64,000 nt of DNA from Marinobacter nauticus (GCF_019801015.1 NZ_JAHVJZ010000005.1:310001-374000), one strand, 5' to 3'. Positions 38,728 to 48,600 are shown, counted from the first letter of the stretch. Made by a program: numbers and translations. The notes: generated by a model not told the origin, from the letters alone.

Positions 38728-40370
38728 CGCTTTTCCTCCATCATCTCGTCGTTGGAAGCGCCCGGTGGAACCAGGGGCCAGACGTTTTCCTTTTCTGAAA
38801 TCGATACATGCAGCAGGTAGGGGCCGTCGGACGCCAACATCTCGGCCATCGCCTCTTCCACCTGGTCTTTGCGCCAAATGTGGCGACCGGGAATGTTGAA
38901 CGCCGCCGCCATGGTGACGAAGTCCGGGTTGTCAGAGAGGTCGGTTTCACTGAACCGCTCCTCAAAAAACAGCTCCTGCCACTGCTTCACCATGCCCAGG
39001 CGCTGGTTGTCCAACAGCACAATCTTGAGCGGCAGGCGAGCCCGCTTGATGGTGGTGAGCTCCTGCACATTCATCATGAAAGAGCCGTCGCCGGACACCA
39101 GAACCGACATGTCGTCGGGACGGGCCAGTTGTGCTCCGATGGCGGCCGGCAATCCAAATCCCATGGTGCCGAGGCCGGCACTGGAAAGGTGGTTGCTGGG
39201 GCTGTCGAACCACATATGCTGTGCCACCCACATCTGGTGCTGACCCACATCGCAGGAAACCACGGCATTGCGGGGCAGACGCTCGGCCAGACGTTTCAGC
39301 AGCGCCGGGGCAAAGATGGTGGCGCCCGGGTGATCGTAGCGGTAGGCGCATTTGGCCTTCTCCTCATCGCAGTGATCCCGCCACTGAGAAACGTCCAGCG
39401 GCATCGCCATCGCCGGCAATACCCGACGCAGGTCACCACAGTAGGACACCATGGCGTCCCGACGTTTGCTGATCTCGGCCGGGTCGATATCCAGGTGAAT
39501 CACCTTGGCTTTCGGCGCGAAGGCATCCAGCTTGCCGGTCACCCGATCGTCGAAACGGGCGCCCACTGCGATCAGCAGGTCGCACTCCTGAACCGCCTGG
39601 TTCGCGGCCTTGCTGCCGTGCATGCCCAGCATGCCGAGAAAGCCCGGGGTACCGTGGGCGATGGCACCAATCCCTTTCAGTGTGGTCACGGAGGGCACAC
39701 CAGTGACCCGGATAAAGTCCCGCAACTCCGCCACCGCACCGGCCATCCCCACGCCGCCGCCCACGTAGAGCAGCGGACGCTGGGCCTCGGTCAACATCGC
39801 CTGGGCATGCTCCAGTTCGAAGGTGTCGTTGGCCGCTTCCGGCAAAGCACGTTGCTGGCTGCGATACTCCACCATCGCCTGCTGCACGTCTTTGGGGATG
39901 TCCACCAACACCGGGCCCGGGCGGCCTTCCATCGCCAGCTCGAACGCCTTGTGGAGGGTGTCGCACAGAGTCTCTGGCGACTCCACCAGGAAGCTGTGCT
40001 TGGTGCAGGCCAGGGAAAGGCCCAGCACGTCGATCTCCTGGAAGGCGTCGGTGCCAATCGCGGCCGAAGGCACCTGGCCGGTAATGGCCACCACCGGGAT
40101 GGAGTCCATCATGGCGTCCGCCAGGGCGGTGATCAGGTTGGTCGCGCCCGGCCCGGAAGTGGCCATACAGGCCCCCACCTTGCCGGAGGCGCGGGCGTAG
40201 CCGATGGCGGCAAACGCCGCACCCTGTTCATGCCGACACAGCAGATGCTCTACCGGGCTGTCATACAGGGCATCGTAAATTGGCATGATGGCACCGCCCG
40301 GGTAACCGAACAGGGTGCGAACCCCGTGTTCGGACAACGCGCGTACAACCGCCTCCGCTCCGCTTATCAT
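38724..40370 (-). CDS. ilvG: Acetolactate synthase II large subunit IlvG
   Basis: A 548-residue TPP enzyme. The catalytic Glu is in [51 protein letters not shown] is the TPP-Mg site. It makes acetolactate and acetohydroxybutyrate. The frame is intact, unlike the broken ilvG of E. coli K-12. ATG 40370 follows GGGGAGAG and lies 4 bases after ilvC. Confidence 0.95.
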   Translation of the reverse strand: MISGAEAVVRALSEHGVRTLFGYPGGAIMPIYDALYDSPVEHLLCRHEQGAAFAAIGYARASGKVGACMATSGPGATNLITALADAMMDSIPVVAITGQVPSAAIGTDAFQEIDVLGLSLACTKHSFLVESPETLCDTLHKAFELAMEGRPGPVLVDIPKDVQQAMVEYRSQQRALPEAANDTFELEHAQAMLTEAQRPLLYVGGGVGMAGAVAELRDFIRVTGVPSVTTLKGIGAIAHGTPGFLGMLGMHGSKAANQAVQECDLLIAVGARFDDRVTGKLDAFAPKAKVIHLDIDPAEISKRRDAMVSYCGDLRRVLPAMAMPLDVSQWRDHCDEEKAKCAYRYDHPGATIFAPALLKRLAERLPRNAVVSCDVGQHQMWVAQHMWFDSPSNHLSSAGLGTMGFGLPAAIGAQLARPDDMSVLVSGDGSFMMNVQELTTIKRARLPLKIVLLDNQRLGMVKQWQELFFEERFSETDLSDNPDFVTMAAAFNIPGRHIWRKDQVEEAMAEMLASDGPYLLHVSISEKENVWPLVPPGASNDEMMEEKR

Positions 40371-40374
40371 GGGT

Positions 40375-41373
40375 TTACTCTCCCCGCTTCAACCAGCTCA
40401 TGCGACCGCGCAGATCCTCGCCCACCGCTTCGATGGGGTGGCTGCACTCTTCGGTCTTGCGACGGTGATAATCGGCGTTACCGGACTGGTACTCGGCGAT
40501 CCATTCTCGGGCGAACTGGCCAGTCTGGATCTCAGTCAGCACCTGCTTCATGGTCTCTTTGGCGCGGTCATCCACGATGCGGTCGCCGCGGGTCAGGGCG
40601 CCGTAGGACGCGGTGTCGGAAACGAAGTGGTGCATGCGGCTGATGCCACCTTCGTACAGCAGGTCAACGATCAGTTTCAGCTCGTGCAGGCACTCGAAGT
40701 AAGCCAGCTCCGGCTGATAACCGGCTTCCACCAGGGTTTCCCAGCCCTTGCGCACCATGGCGATGGCACCGCCACACAGTACCGCCTGCTCACCAAACAG
40801 ATCCGTCTCGGTTTCCTCTTTGAAATTGGTGGTCAGTACGCCACCGCGGGTGCCACCAATGGCATCGGCGTAGGCCAGGGCCTTGGCGTGGGCGCTGCCG
40901 GTCGCATCCTGATGCACCGCCATCAGGCAGGGAACGCCGGCGCCACGCTCGTATTCAGTGCGCACCAGGTAACCCGGGCCTTTCGGGGCCACCATGGTCA
41001 CGTCGATATCGGCAGAGGGGTTGATCATCTCGTACAGGATGTTGAAGCCATGGCTGAACATCAGCATCGCGCCTGGCTTGATGTTGGGTTCGATGTGCTC
41101 GCGGTAGATTTCCGCCTGCGCCATGTCCGGGGTCAGCATCATGACGATGTCCGCGTCTTTCACCGCTTCAGCGAACGGCACTGGCTGCCAGCCCTCGGAT
41201 TCCGCCTGTTTCCAGCTCGGGCCACCCGGACGCAGACCGATCACCACATTGGCGCCGCTGTCCCGCAGGTTCAGGGACTGGCCCCGGCCCTGGCTGCCGT
41301 AACCCAGTACGGCAATGGTTTTTCCTTCCAGCAAGCTCGGATTGGCGTCCGCTTGGTGATACATCTGGGTCAT
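40375..41373 (-). CDS. ilvC: Ketol-acid reductoisomerase IlvC, short class I form
   Basis: A 332-residue enzyme with the NADPH fold [17 protein letters not shown] near residue 25 and the Mg/substrate segment [14 protein letters not shown] and [16 protein letters not shown]. It converts the acetohydroxy acids to dihydroxy acids. At 332 residues it is class I; E. coli and most close enteric relatives have the roughly 490-residue class II form, usually as a separate gene. Here it is the first structural gene of the ilv operon, right behind the leader and attenuator. Confidence 0.93.
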   Translation of the reverse strand: MTQMYHQADANPSLLEGKTIAVLGYGSQGRGQSLNLRDSGANVVIGLRPGGPSWKQAESEGWQPVPFAEAVKDADIVMMLTPDMAQAEIYREHIEPNIKPGAMLMFSHGFNILYEMINPSADIDVTMVAPKGPGYLVRTEYERGAGVPCLMAVHQDATGSAHAKALAYADAIGGTRGGVLTTNFKEETETDLFGEQAVLCGGAIAMVRKGWETLVEAGYQPELAYFECLHELKLIVDLLYEGGISRMHHFVSDTASYGALTRGDRIVDDRAKETMKQVLTEIQTGQFAREWIAEYQSGNADYHRRKTEECSHPIEAVGEDLRGRMSWLKRGE

Positions 41374-41402
41374 GGTGTGGCTCTCCGTAAGTTAATGACC
41401 TG

Positions 41403-41440
41403 AAAACAAAAAACCCCCCGGACCTTTCGGTGCGGGGGGC
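41403..41440 (-). terminator. ilv operon attenuator
   Basis: In the minus direction a strong stem (CCCCCC-G/C-ACC paired to GGT-GGGGGG with a TTTC-type loop, 41414-41439) is followed by TTTTTTTGTTTTC, between the leader peptide and ilvC. The placement is that of a classical attenuator. Confidence 0.88.
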
Positions 41441-41461
41441 TTGGTGCAGTTGGCTTCGTTG

Positions 41462-41563
41462 CTAGTTTCTGTTTCTGCCGCGTGCCACACCATGACCCCC
41501 GCTGGTGACAATAATCACCACGGTAATCACGACTAGCACTAGTTCAATGGCAGAACGGAACAT
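41462..41563 (-). CDS. ilvL: ilv leader peptide IlvL
   Basis: A 33-codon frame starting at ATG 41563 and ending TAG just before the attenuator. Residues 6-19 read IELVLVVITVVIIV: twelve of fourteen are isoleucine, leucine or valine, the signature of an attenuation peptide sensing charged branched-chain tRNAs. The Shine-Dalgarno site is weak (GAGAG). It is too short for ordinary gene calling. By analogy with E. coli ilvL, ribosome stalling here prevents the terminator at 41414-41439 from forming. Confidence 0.9.
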   Translation of the reverse strand: MFRSAIELVLVVITVVIIVTSGGHGVARGRNRN

Positions 41564-41795
41564 AAGTCTGGCTCTCAACGAAGGTTAAAAATTCGGTGCT
41601 CAACTTGTGAGCTTTTTTAGAGTTAGCACAGCGAATTTTCAGATGCAAAGATTTATTTGCACCCACCCGGAAACACAGGTGTTACAAATTGTTTCGTTAT
41701 GAGTCTATCGCCTGTGGCAATCTAAAACTCCTGAATAACCAATAACTTTTTGGACTAAGGGCGAAGGGCTGGCTCGCCATCAGGAGGGGAGAAAC
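41564..41795. promoter_or_regulatory. Divergent promoter region between ilvL and comM
   Basis: This 232-base gap is AT-rich compared with its surroundings. On the minus strand TTGCAT (near 41642-41647) and TAACTC 17 bases further could be a weak ilv promoter. The comM side ends with AGGAGGGGA before the ATG. The divergent comM/ilv arrangement is also that of E. coli. Confidence 0.4.
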
Positions 41796-43313
41796 ATGAG
41801 TCTTTCCCGTGTGTTAAGCCGGGGTCAGTTGGGCATTGAGGCGCCACGGGTCACCGTGGAAGTGCATCTGGGGGGTGGGCTACCCAGTTTCGCCATCGTC
41901 GGGCTCCCCGAAGCCTCGGTTCGCGAATCAAGAGAGCGGGTGCGGGCCGCGCTGCAGTACGCCGGATTCACGTTTCCGGCCCGGAGGATCACCGTCAATC
42001 TCGCCCCTGCCGATCTGCCCAAGCAGGGGGGACGGTTCGATCTCCCCATCGCCCTTGGCATTCTCGCCGCATCTCAGCAGATTCCAGACACTTGCCTGCA
42101 CAATCGCGAATTTTATGGCGAACTTAGCCTGTCCGGGGAGTTGCGTCCCATCACCGGAGTGCTGCCCGCCATTGTCGCTGCTCACCGGGCTGGCCATCGG
42201 GTTTACCTGCCGGAGGACAACGGCGAAGAAGCGGCGCTGGTGGAGGAGGCCGACACCCAGCTGAGCAGCGGCCTGCTGGCGTTGATTGCCGGACTGCTGG
42301 GTCAGGCCCCATTACTCAAACCACAACGTGTTAATGCAGCGGACCGGCCCCATCATCAATGCCTGAGCGACATCATCGGACAGCCCCACGCCAAGCGGGC
42401 GTTGCTGATCGCCGCCGCGGGCAACCATCATCTGCTGCTGATGGGGCCACCGGGCACTGGCAAAACCATGCTGGCCAGCCGACTGGCCACTTTGCTGCCT
42501 GAGCTGGACACCGAGCAGGCCCTCTCCGTGGCCGCCATCCATTCCGTTGCCGGACTGAGTCAAACCGGACGGCCATTACGCCAGCGCCCCTTTCGTGCCC
42601 CACACCATTCCAGCTCCGCCGCCTCTCTGGTGGGCGGTGGCAGCGTGCCCAAGCCGGGAGAGATCTCCCTGGCCCATCACGGCGTTCTGTTTCTGGATGA
42701 ACTTCCGGAGTTTCCCCGCACCGTGCTGGACAGCCTGAGAGAGCCCCTGGAGTCTGGTGAAGTGGTGATCTCCCGGGCCAGCGCCAAGCTCACATTCCCG
42801 GCCCGGTTTCAGCTGGTGGCGGCAATGAATCCTTCCCCATCCGGCGAACTGGGCACCCACAGCCGGGACACACCGGAGCAGGTCCGACGCTACCTCAGCC
42901 GCCTCTCCGGGCCATTCCTGGACCGGTTTGATCTCACCATTGAAGTGCCTCGCTTGCCGCAAGGCAGCCTGGCCCGGTCAGAACCCGGCGGGCTGACGAG
43001 CGCCGAGGCTCTGGGTCAGGTGGAGGCCGCCCGGGCCATGGCCATGGCCCGTCAGGGCTGCCTCAATCAAGCGCTCAGCGGTCGCCGACTGGGCCCGGCG
43101 GTGGGCATTCCACAGGCCGGGCTGGCTTTTGCCGAACGGGCAGTGAGCAAGCTGGCACTGTCGGTCAGGGCCTATCACCGGATACTGAGGGTCGCCCGCA
43201 CCATCGCCGATCTGGCGGGTGCCGAGCAGGTCAGCAAAGCCCATATGTCTGAGGCCCTTGGCTACCGGGCGATGGACCGCCTGCTTCGCGAGTTATCTTC
43301 AAACAATGGCTAA
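41796..43313 (+). CDS. comM: ComM/YifB-family Mg-chelatase-like AAA+ ATPase
   Basis: A 505-residue protein: an N-terminal Lon-like domain (about 1-170), an AAA+ core with Walker A GPPGTGKTML near 212 and HHGVLFLDELPEF as Walker B, and a C-terminal Mg-chelatase domain (YHRILRVARTIADL). ComM is a hexameric helicase that promotes branch migration when incoming DNA integrates during natural transformation. It sits divergent from the ilv operon, as yifB does in E. coli. Confidence 0.93.
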   Translation: MSLSRVLSRGQLGIEAPRVTVEVHLGGGLPSFAIVGLPEASVRESRERVRAALQYAGFTFPARRITVNLAPADLPKQGGRFDLPIALGILAASQQIPDTCLHNREFYGELSLSGELRPITGVLPAIVAAHRAGHRVYLPEDNGEEAALVEEADTQLSSGLLALIAGLLGQAPLLKPQRVNAADRPHHQCLSDIIGQPHAKRALLIAAAGNHHLLLMGPPGTGKTMLASRLATLLPELDTEQALSVAAIHSVAGLSQTGRPLRQRPFRAPHHSSSAASLVGGGSVPKPGEISLAHHGVLFLDELPEFPRTVLDSLREPLESGEVVISRASAKLTFPARFQLVAAMNPSPSGELGTHSRDTPEQVRRYLSRLSGPFLDRFDLTIEVPRLPQGSLARSEPGGLTSAEALGQVEAARAMAMARQGCLNQALSGRRLGPAVGIPQAGLAFAERAVSKLALSVRAYHRILRVARTIADLAGAEQVSKAHMSEALGYRAMDRLLRELSSNNG

Positions 43314-43389
43314 TGGCACCAGAATCCCCGCTTGTTCGCTGCAGATGCAGTGATTACCATAACGTCGATATGGATTTTTAGGAGTGGAT

Positions 43390-44280
43390 ATGGTGTCTGC
43401 GCTGCGTGGGTTGCTGTCGTTCAGTGGCTACGTCATCAATACCCTGTTCTGGTTCCCCTGGGTGCTGGCCCTGGGGTTATTAAAACTGCTGCCTGTCGCG
43501 CCTCTGCAACGCGCCTGTACCCTGATGCTGGACGGCATCGCCGGGCTCTGGATCAGCATCAACAACCTGAATCAAAAGCTGCTCTCCCGCACCCGGGTTA
43601 TTACCCACGCCCTGCCGGACCTGAGCCCAAAGCAGTGGTATCTGGTGATCGCCAACCACCAATCCTGGGTCGACATCCTGATGCTGCAAAGGCTGTTCAA
43701 TGGCCGCATCCCCTTCCTCAAGTTCTTTCTTAAGCGCGAACTGCTGTACGTCCCCTTCCTTGGCCTGTGCTGGTGGGCGCTCGATTTCCCCTTTATGCGG
43801 CGTTACAGCAAGAGCTTCCTGGCCAAATATCCGCACCTGAAAGGGAAGGATCAGGAAGCCACCCGAAAAGCCTGCGAAAAGTTTCACTATCAGCCGGTCA
43901 GTATCATGAATTTCGTCGAGGGCACCCGCTTTACGCCGGAAAAGAAAGCCCGCCAGCAAAGCCCTTATGACGCGCTGCTCAAGCCTAAGGTCGGCGGCGT
44001 GGCCATGTCCCTGGATGCCATGGGGGGTAAGCTCAACCGTCTATTGGATGTGACCATCTACTACCCGGAAGGGGTACCCAGTTTCTGGGATTACCTCTGT
44101 GGCCGGGTGCCGCAGGTAGACCTCTGGGTGGAAGAGCACTGTCTGCAGTCGATCAACCAGCTGGACTACCAAAAGCGGGAAGACAAGGGCGCCTACCAAA
44201 GCTGGTTAAACCAGATCTGGAGTGCGAAAGCGGGTAAGCTTGCCGCCCTGGAACATCAAACTGACACACGGGATCGCTGA
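43390..44280 (+). CDS. YihG-type 1-acyl-glycerol-3-phosphate acyltransferase, paralogue 1
   Basis: A 296-residue PlsC-family protein with N-terminal hydrophobic segments (about 8-45), the NHQSWVDIL acyltransferase motif near residue 93 and FVEGTRFTP near 175. Members acylate lysophosphatidic acid; the YihG subgroup is inner-membrane. ATG 43390 is preceded by AGGAG; an upstream GTG is less likely. The next gene starts on the base after this stop codon and encodes a clear paralogue. Confidence 0.85.
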   Translation: MVSALRGLLSFSGYVINTLFWFPWVLALGLLKLLPVAPLQRACTLMLDGIAGLWISINNLNQKLLSRTRVITHALPDLSPKQWYLVIANHQSWVDILMLQRLFNGRIPFLKFFLKRELLYVPFLGLCWWALDFPFMRRYSKSFLAKYPHLKGKDQEATRKACEKFHYQPVSIMNFVEGTRFTPEKKARQQSPYDALLKPKVGGVAMSLDAMGGKLNRLLDVTIYYPEGVPSFWDYLCGRVPQVDLWVEEHCLQSINQLDYQKREDKGAYQSWLNQIWSAKAGKLAALEHQTDTRDR

Positions 44281-45237
44281 ATGTTGTCGTTTCTGCCCGC
44301 GTCGATACTGGCGCCGCTCAACGCCGTTATGGCCAGCCTGAATATTTTGTTCTGGGGTGGCCTGATCATACTGGTAGCACCGATCAAGTTGTTGCCGATC
44401 AAAGCGTTGCAGCTGCAGATCAGCGCTCTTTGTAACGCCTTTATGCACGGTTGGGTGTCCGTCAACTACTGGCTGTTGCGCAGCACCACAAAGACCCGCT
44501 GGGAAGTGGAAGGCCTGACCGAAAGCCAGCTCTCCAAGAAAGGCTGGTATCTGGTGCTGGCCAATCACCTGAGCTGGGCCGACATCGTTGTGGTCACCGT
44601 TGTTTTGCGTAATCACGTGCCGATGCTGAAGTTCTTCCTCAAGCAGCAGCTGCTCTATATCCCGGTGATGGGCCTGGCCTGTTGGGCACTGGATATGCCC
44701 TTTATGCGTCGCTACACCAAGAGTCAGATTGCCAAAAATCCGGCCCTGAAAGGCAAGGACATCGAGACCACCCGTCGCAGCTGCGAGAAGTTTCGGGATC
44801 TGCCCACCTGCGTGATCAACTTCGTTGAGGGCTCACGGCTGACGCCGGGTAAACATCAGCGCCAGCGCAGCCCGTTCAAGTACCTTATGAAGCCCAAAGC
44901 CGGCGGTATCGCCTTTGCTCTCAACACCCTGGGTGAACAGTTTGACCAACTCCTGGACGTCACCATCGTTTACCCGGACGCGCCGGAAAACATCATGTGG
45001 GCCCTGCTGGAAGGCAAGTTAGACCGGATCCACGTTGCCGTGCGCACCTTGCCGATCAGTGACGTTCCGGTGGGTGACTACGACAACGACAAAGCGTATC
45101 GGGTCGAATTCCAGCAGTGGCTGAATGGCCTGTGGCTGGAGAAGGATCGCACCATCGCCCATACCCTCAATCAGAGCCCTGCTGAGGCCGAGTTCTATCA
45201 AGGGCTTGAGCCAGTTCGTCCAGCTGAGACTCGTTGA
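44281..45237 (+). CDS. YihG-type acyltransferase, paralogue 2
   Basis: A 318-residue protein with the same plan as its upstream neighbour: hydrophobic N-terminus, NHLSWADIV near residue 98 and FVEGSRLTP near 181; WALDMPFMRRYTKS is almost the same as WALDFPFMRRYSKS in paralogue 1. The pair is a tandem duplication translated with no gap. The last 71 bases overlap the 3' end of the DUF523 gene on the opposite strand. Confidence 0.85.
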   Translation: MLSFLPASILAPLNAVMASLNILFWGGLIILVAPIKLLPIKALQLQISALCNAFMHGWVSVNYWLLRSTTKTRWEVEGLTESQLSKKGWYLVLANHLSWADIVVVTVVLRNHVPMLKFFLKQQLLYIPVMGLACWALDMPFMRRYTKSQIAKNPALKGKDIETTRRSCEKFRDLPTCVINFVEGSRLTPGKHQRQRSPFKYLMKPKAGGIAFALNTLGEQFDQLLDVTIVYPDAPENIMWALLEGKLDRIHVAVRTLPISDVPVGDYDNDKAYRVEFQQWLNGLWLEKDRTIAHTLNQSPAEAEFYQGLEPVRPAETR

Positions 45238-45667
45238 ACACCCGAATGCCGTGCTGTTTCAGCAGCGCGGCGGTTACCCCCTCCCCGGTCACCAGCTGGC
45301 CATCAAAACGCCCTGAATAGATCCGTTCATTGCCACAGGAAGGGCTGTTGGCTTTGAGCAGCGCCAGGGTGATGCCATAACGCTGGCACAACGCCAGCGC
45401 CAGCCTGGCCCCACGATAAAAGGGCGCACTGACGTCCTTTCCCGCCTCAGTTTTGACCCGGCCATCGCGCTGACACTCCGCCGGCGGTCTCGGTGTGGGC
45501 AGCCCTCCCTCCACCTCGGGGCAAACCGGCAGCAGCCAACCCTGCTCCCGCCACTGGGCCAGACGGGGATCCGCACTCCCTTTTGCCTGCCCGTCATAGC
45601 GCACCGGCTGCCCCAGCAGGCAGGCGCTGGTTAATACACGAAATTCGGAAGATTGTTGACAATCCAT
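45167..45667 (-). CDS. DUF523-family protein
   Basis: A 166-residue protein opening with VLTSACLLGQPVRYDG and continuing VCPEVEGGLPTPRPPAE and KANSPSCGNERIYSG, the three blocks of DUF523. The conserved cysteines suggest metal or FeS binding; family function is not established. I prefer ATG 45667 because GGGGA lies 6 bases upstream. Its 3' end overlaps the acyltransferase on the plus strand. Confidence 0.82.
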   Translation of the reverse strand: MDCQQSSEFRVLTSACLLGQPVRYDGQAKGSADPRLAQWREQGWLLPVCPEVEGGLPTPRPPAECQRDGRVKTEAGKDVSAPFYRGARLALALCQRYGITLALLKANSPSCGNERIYSGRFDGQLVTGEGVTAALLKQHGIRVFNESQLDELAQALDRTRPQQGSD

Positions 45668-45775
45668 CTCATTCCCCATTCGTCGAAAGTCTAATGCCAC
45701 ACATTAAATCACCGTTTTAACAGGGCTTAAATGCCATTTGTTGCTTAAGGTTGCCACTGATTCGCTGACGTGGAC

Positions 45776-45792
45776 GTCAACACTTTGTTGAC
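45776..45792. promoter_or_regulatory. Inverted repeat GTCAAC-N5-GTTGAC upstream of the prp operon
   Basis: A perfect 6+6 repeat that overlaps a TTGACA -35-like hexamer, 68 bases before the gntR start. It is a good candidate operator for the GntR-family regulator encoded next. Confidence 0.45.
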
Positions 45793-45860
45793 AATTTGGG
45801 TGATTGAGCGCACAGTTTCCGCATCCTTTTTGAGCAACATTCTCGCCAAACGGAGATCCT

Positions 45861-46529
45861 GTGAACGACGCCAAACAACTCACCCTGGCGGAGCGCACCC
45901 TTGCAGAGCTGCAACGGGCGATCGTTCATGGCGAACTGGCACCGGGCAGCAAAATCAATGAGCAGGAGCTGGCCGCACGGTACGGCGTCAGCCGGGGCCC
46001 ACTCCGGGAAGCCCTGCAACGCCTTGAGCAACGCCGTCTGGTTGAGCGGGTGCCTCATGTCGGCGCCAGCGTGGTTCGCCTCACCCCGGACAAGCTGCAC
46101 GACCTCTACCAGGTCCGGGCCGAGTTGGAGGCCATGGCCTGCCGGCTCGCGGCAAAAAACATCACCCCGGCCCAAATCGATGCCCTCACCGACCTGCTCG
46201 ACCGTCAGGAGGTGGTGTTTTCCCAAACCCCGCTGCCGCCGTTCCAGGACGACATCGACTTTCATTTTGGCCTGATCCAGGCCAGTGGCAACACCACCCT
46301 GATCACCACCCTGACCGGGGACCTTTACCACCAACTTCAGATGTACCGCTATCAATGCAGCAGTGGGCGCCGCCCTCTGGAGGCACTGGCCCAACACCGT
46401 CGAATCCTTGAGGCTGTGGCCCAGGGCGACGGCGAGCTGGCCGCGTTGCTGATGCGCCGCCATATCGAGGCCGGCGCTCGTCACACCGCCCAGGTGCTGC
46501 GTCAAACCATGGAGGAGTTAACCGCATGA
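45861..46529 (+). CDS. GntR/FadR-family regulator of the methylcitrate operon
   Basis: A 222-residue regulator with an N-terminal winged helix ([40 protein letters not shown], about 30-70) and a C-terminal FCD ligand-binding domain whose metal or acid-binding residues include the [14 protein letters not shown] region. The GTG start follows CGGAG. It overlaps prpB by 4 bases. Many marine gammaproteobacteria use a GntR regulator here in place of the sigma-54 activator PrpR of enterics; a methylcitrate-pathway intermediate is the likely ligand. Confidence 0.88.
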   Translation: MNDAKQLTLAERTLAELQRAIVHGELAPGSKINEQELAARYGVSRGPLREALQRLEQRRLVERVPHVGASVVRLTPDKLHDLYQVRAELEAMACRLAAKNITPAQIDALTDLLDRQEVVFSQTPLPPFQDDIDFHFGLIQASGNTTLITTLTGDLYHQLQMYRYQCSSGRRPLEALAQHRRILEAVAQGDGELAALLMRRHIEAGARHTAQVLRQTMEELTA

Positions 46530-47398
46530 CCCCAGGACAAAAATTCCGCGACGCTGTCGCCACCGCCAAGCCGCTGCAGATCGTCGGCACCGTCAACGCC
46601 TACTTTGCCCTGATGGCCGAGCGCGTCGGTCACAAGGCCCTTTACCTCTCCGGTGCCGGGGTGGCTAACGCCTCCTACGGCCTGCCGGATCTGGGCATGA
46701 CCTCAATGAACGACGTGCTGATTGACGCTGGTCGCATCACCTCCGCCACCGATCTGCCTTTGCTGGTGGACATCGACACCGGCTGGGGCGGCGCATTCAA
46801 CATCGCCCGCACCATCAAGGAGTTTGAAAAAGCCCGGGTGGCGGCCGTGCACATGGAAGATCAGGTCGCGCAAAAGCGTTGTGGTCATCGCCCCAACAAA
46901 GCGGTGGTCAGCATCGAAGAGATGTGTGATCGCATCAAAGCCGCTGTCGACGCCCGTACCGATGAAAGCTTCGTCATCATGGCCCGCACCGATGCGGTGG
47001 CCGTTGAGGGACTGGATTCCGGCATTGAGCGTGCCCAGGCCTACCTGGAAGCCGGCGCCGACATGATCTTCGCCGAAGCCCTGACCGAGCTGGACCAATA
47101 CCGCCAGTTCAAGGCCCAGGTGAATGCGCCGATCCTGGCCAACATGACCGAATTTGGTAAGACCGAGCTGTTCAACAAGGAAGACCTCTACGAGGCGGGT
47201 GCCGACATGGTGCTGTACCCGCTGGGTGCTTTCCGGGCAGCCAACGCCGCGGCCCTGAAAGTGTTTGAAGCGCTGAAGAATGACGGCCACCAGCGCAGCC
47301 AGGTCGAAGCGATGCAGACCCGTGCCGAGCTTTACGACTTCCTTGGCTACCACAGCTACGAAGACAAGCTCGACACCCTGTTTAAGCAGGAAAAATAA
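46526..47398 (+). CDS. prpB: 2-Methylisocitrate lyase PrpB
   Basis: A 290-residue member of the isocitrate lyase/PEP mutase family. [13 protein letters not shown] and the active-site loop [15 protein letters not shown] (with catalytic Cys) identify PrpB. It cleaves 2-methylisocitrate to pyruvate and succinate, the final step of propionyl-CoA oxidation through methylcitrate. Confidence 0.95.
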   Translation: MTPGQKFRDAVATAKPLQIVGTVNAYFALMAERVGHKALYLSGAGVANASYGLPDLGMTSMNDVLIDAGRITSATDLPLLVDIDTGWGGAFNIARTIKEFEKARVAAVHMEDQVAQKRCGHRPNKAVVSIEEMCDRIKAAVDARTDESFVIMARTDAVAVEGLDSGIERAQAYLEAGADMIFAEALTELDQYRQFKAQVNAPILANMTEFGKTELFNKEDLYEAGADMVLYPLGAFRAANAAALKVFEALKNDGHQRSQVEAMQTRAELYDFLGYHSYEDKLDTLFKQEK

Positions 47399-47445
47399 CG
47401 ACCGACCCGAACTGACGGATTAGAAAAAGGATAAGGAGCGTTAAC

Positions 47446-48570
47446 ATGACTAAGCCCATTGGTGGTGCTGGCCTGCGTGGCCAGAGTGCTGGCGAGACGG
47501 CCCTGTGTACCGTAGGTAAAACCGGCTCTGGCCTGACCTACCGCGGCTACGACATCGCGGTTCTGGCGGACAAAGCCGAGTTCGAAGAGGTGGCCTACCT
47601 GCTGCTGTACGGCAAACTGCCCAACGCCGCTGAGCTGGTGGCCTATAAAACCAAGCTGAAAGGGATGCGTGCGCTGCCGGACGCCCTGAAAACCGTGCTG
47701 GAGCATATCCCCGCAGACGCCCACCCGATGGACGTGATGCGCACCGGCTGCTCCATGCTGGGCAACCTGGAAACCGAGATGGATTTCAGCGAGCAGCATG
47801 ACCACATCGACCGCATGCTGGCGATCTTCCCCGGCCTCATCAACTACTGGTACAACTTCAGCCACCACGGCAAGCGCGTTAACGTCGAGACCGACGCCGA
47901 CTCCATCGCCGAGCAGTTCCTCTGGACCCTGCACGACGCCAAGCCGGAGCCGCTGCACGTTAAGGTGATGCACGCCTCTCTGATCCTCTATGCAGAGCAC
48001 GAGTTCAACGCGTCCACCTTTACCGCCCGGGTTTGCGCCTCCACCCTGTCCGACATCCACAGCTGCGTTACCGGTGCCATCGGCTCCCTACGTGGCCCGC
48101 TGCACGGCGGCGCCAACGAAGCGGCGATGGACATGATCGAACAGTGGCAAACCGCCGACGAAGCGGAAGACGCCATCATGGGCATGCTGGCGCGCAAAGA
48201 TAAGATCATGGGCTTTGGCCACGCCATCTACCGCGAGTCCGACCCGCGCAACGCCATCATCAAGGCCTGGTCTCAGCAGTTGGCCGAGCAGGTCGGCGAT
48301 ACCCGCCTGTACGCCGTATCCGAGCGGGTTGAAGCGGTGATGTGGCGCGAGAAGAAGCTGTTCTGTAACGCCGACTTCTTCCACGCCAGCGCCTATCACT
48401 TTATGGGGATCCCCACCAAGCTGTTCACCCCCATTTTTGTGTGCTCCCGCGTGTCCGGCTGGACCGCCCACGTCATGGAGCAGCGGGCCAACAACCGCAT
48501 CATCCGTCCGAGCGCCGATTACACCGGCCCGGAAAGCGCCGAGTGGGTGGACATCGAAAACCGCCCCTGA
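47446..48570 (+). CDS. prpC: 2-Methylcitrate synthase PrpC
   Basis: A 374-residue citrate synthase-fold enzyme with GLRGQSAGETALCTV at the start (typical of PrpC), GPLHGGANEAAM near 220 and GFGHAIYRESDPR near 265 with catalytic His and Asp/Arg. It condenses propionyl-CoA with oxaloacetate. The Shine-Dalgarno AAGGAG is strong. It is followed by a GC-rich hairpin before acnD. Confidence 0.95.
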   Translation: MTKPIGGAGLRGQSAGETALCTVGKTGSGLTYRGYDIAVLADKAEFEEVAYLLLYGKLPNAAELVAYKTKLKGMRALPDALKTVLEHIPADAHPMDVMRTGCSMLGNLETEMDFSEQHDHIDRMLAIFPGLINYWYNFSHHGKRVNVETDADSIAEQFLWTLHDAKPEPLHVKVMHASLILYAEHEFNASTFTARVCASTLSDIHSCVTGAIGSLRGPLHGGANEAAMDMIEQWQTADEAEDAIMGMLARKDKIMGFGHAIYRESDPRNAIIKAWSQQLAEQVGDTRLYAVSERVEAVMWREKKLFCNADFFHASAYHFMGIPTKLFTPIFVCSRVSGWTAHVMEQRANNRIIRPSADYTGPESAEWVDIENRP

Positions 48571-48577
48571 CCGAAAT

Positions 48578-48600
48578 GGGGGGCCGTCTGGCCCCCTTTT
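48578..48600 (+). terminator. Hairpin with T-run between prpC and acnD
   Basis: GGGGGCC-GTCT-GGCCCCC then TTTTC, 9 bases past prpC. It looks like an intrinsic terminator inside the operon, so expression of acnD-prpF may be partly attenuated. Confidence 0.6.

Noticed and set aside
38728-38877. Longer N-terminus for ilvM
   Set aside because: It lies wholly in ilvG coding sequence; the ATGA overlap at 38724-38727 is the natural start.
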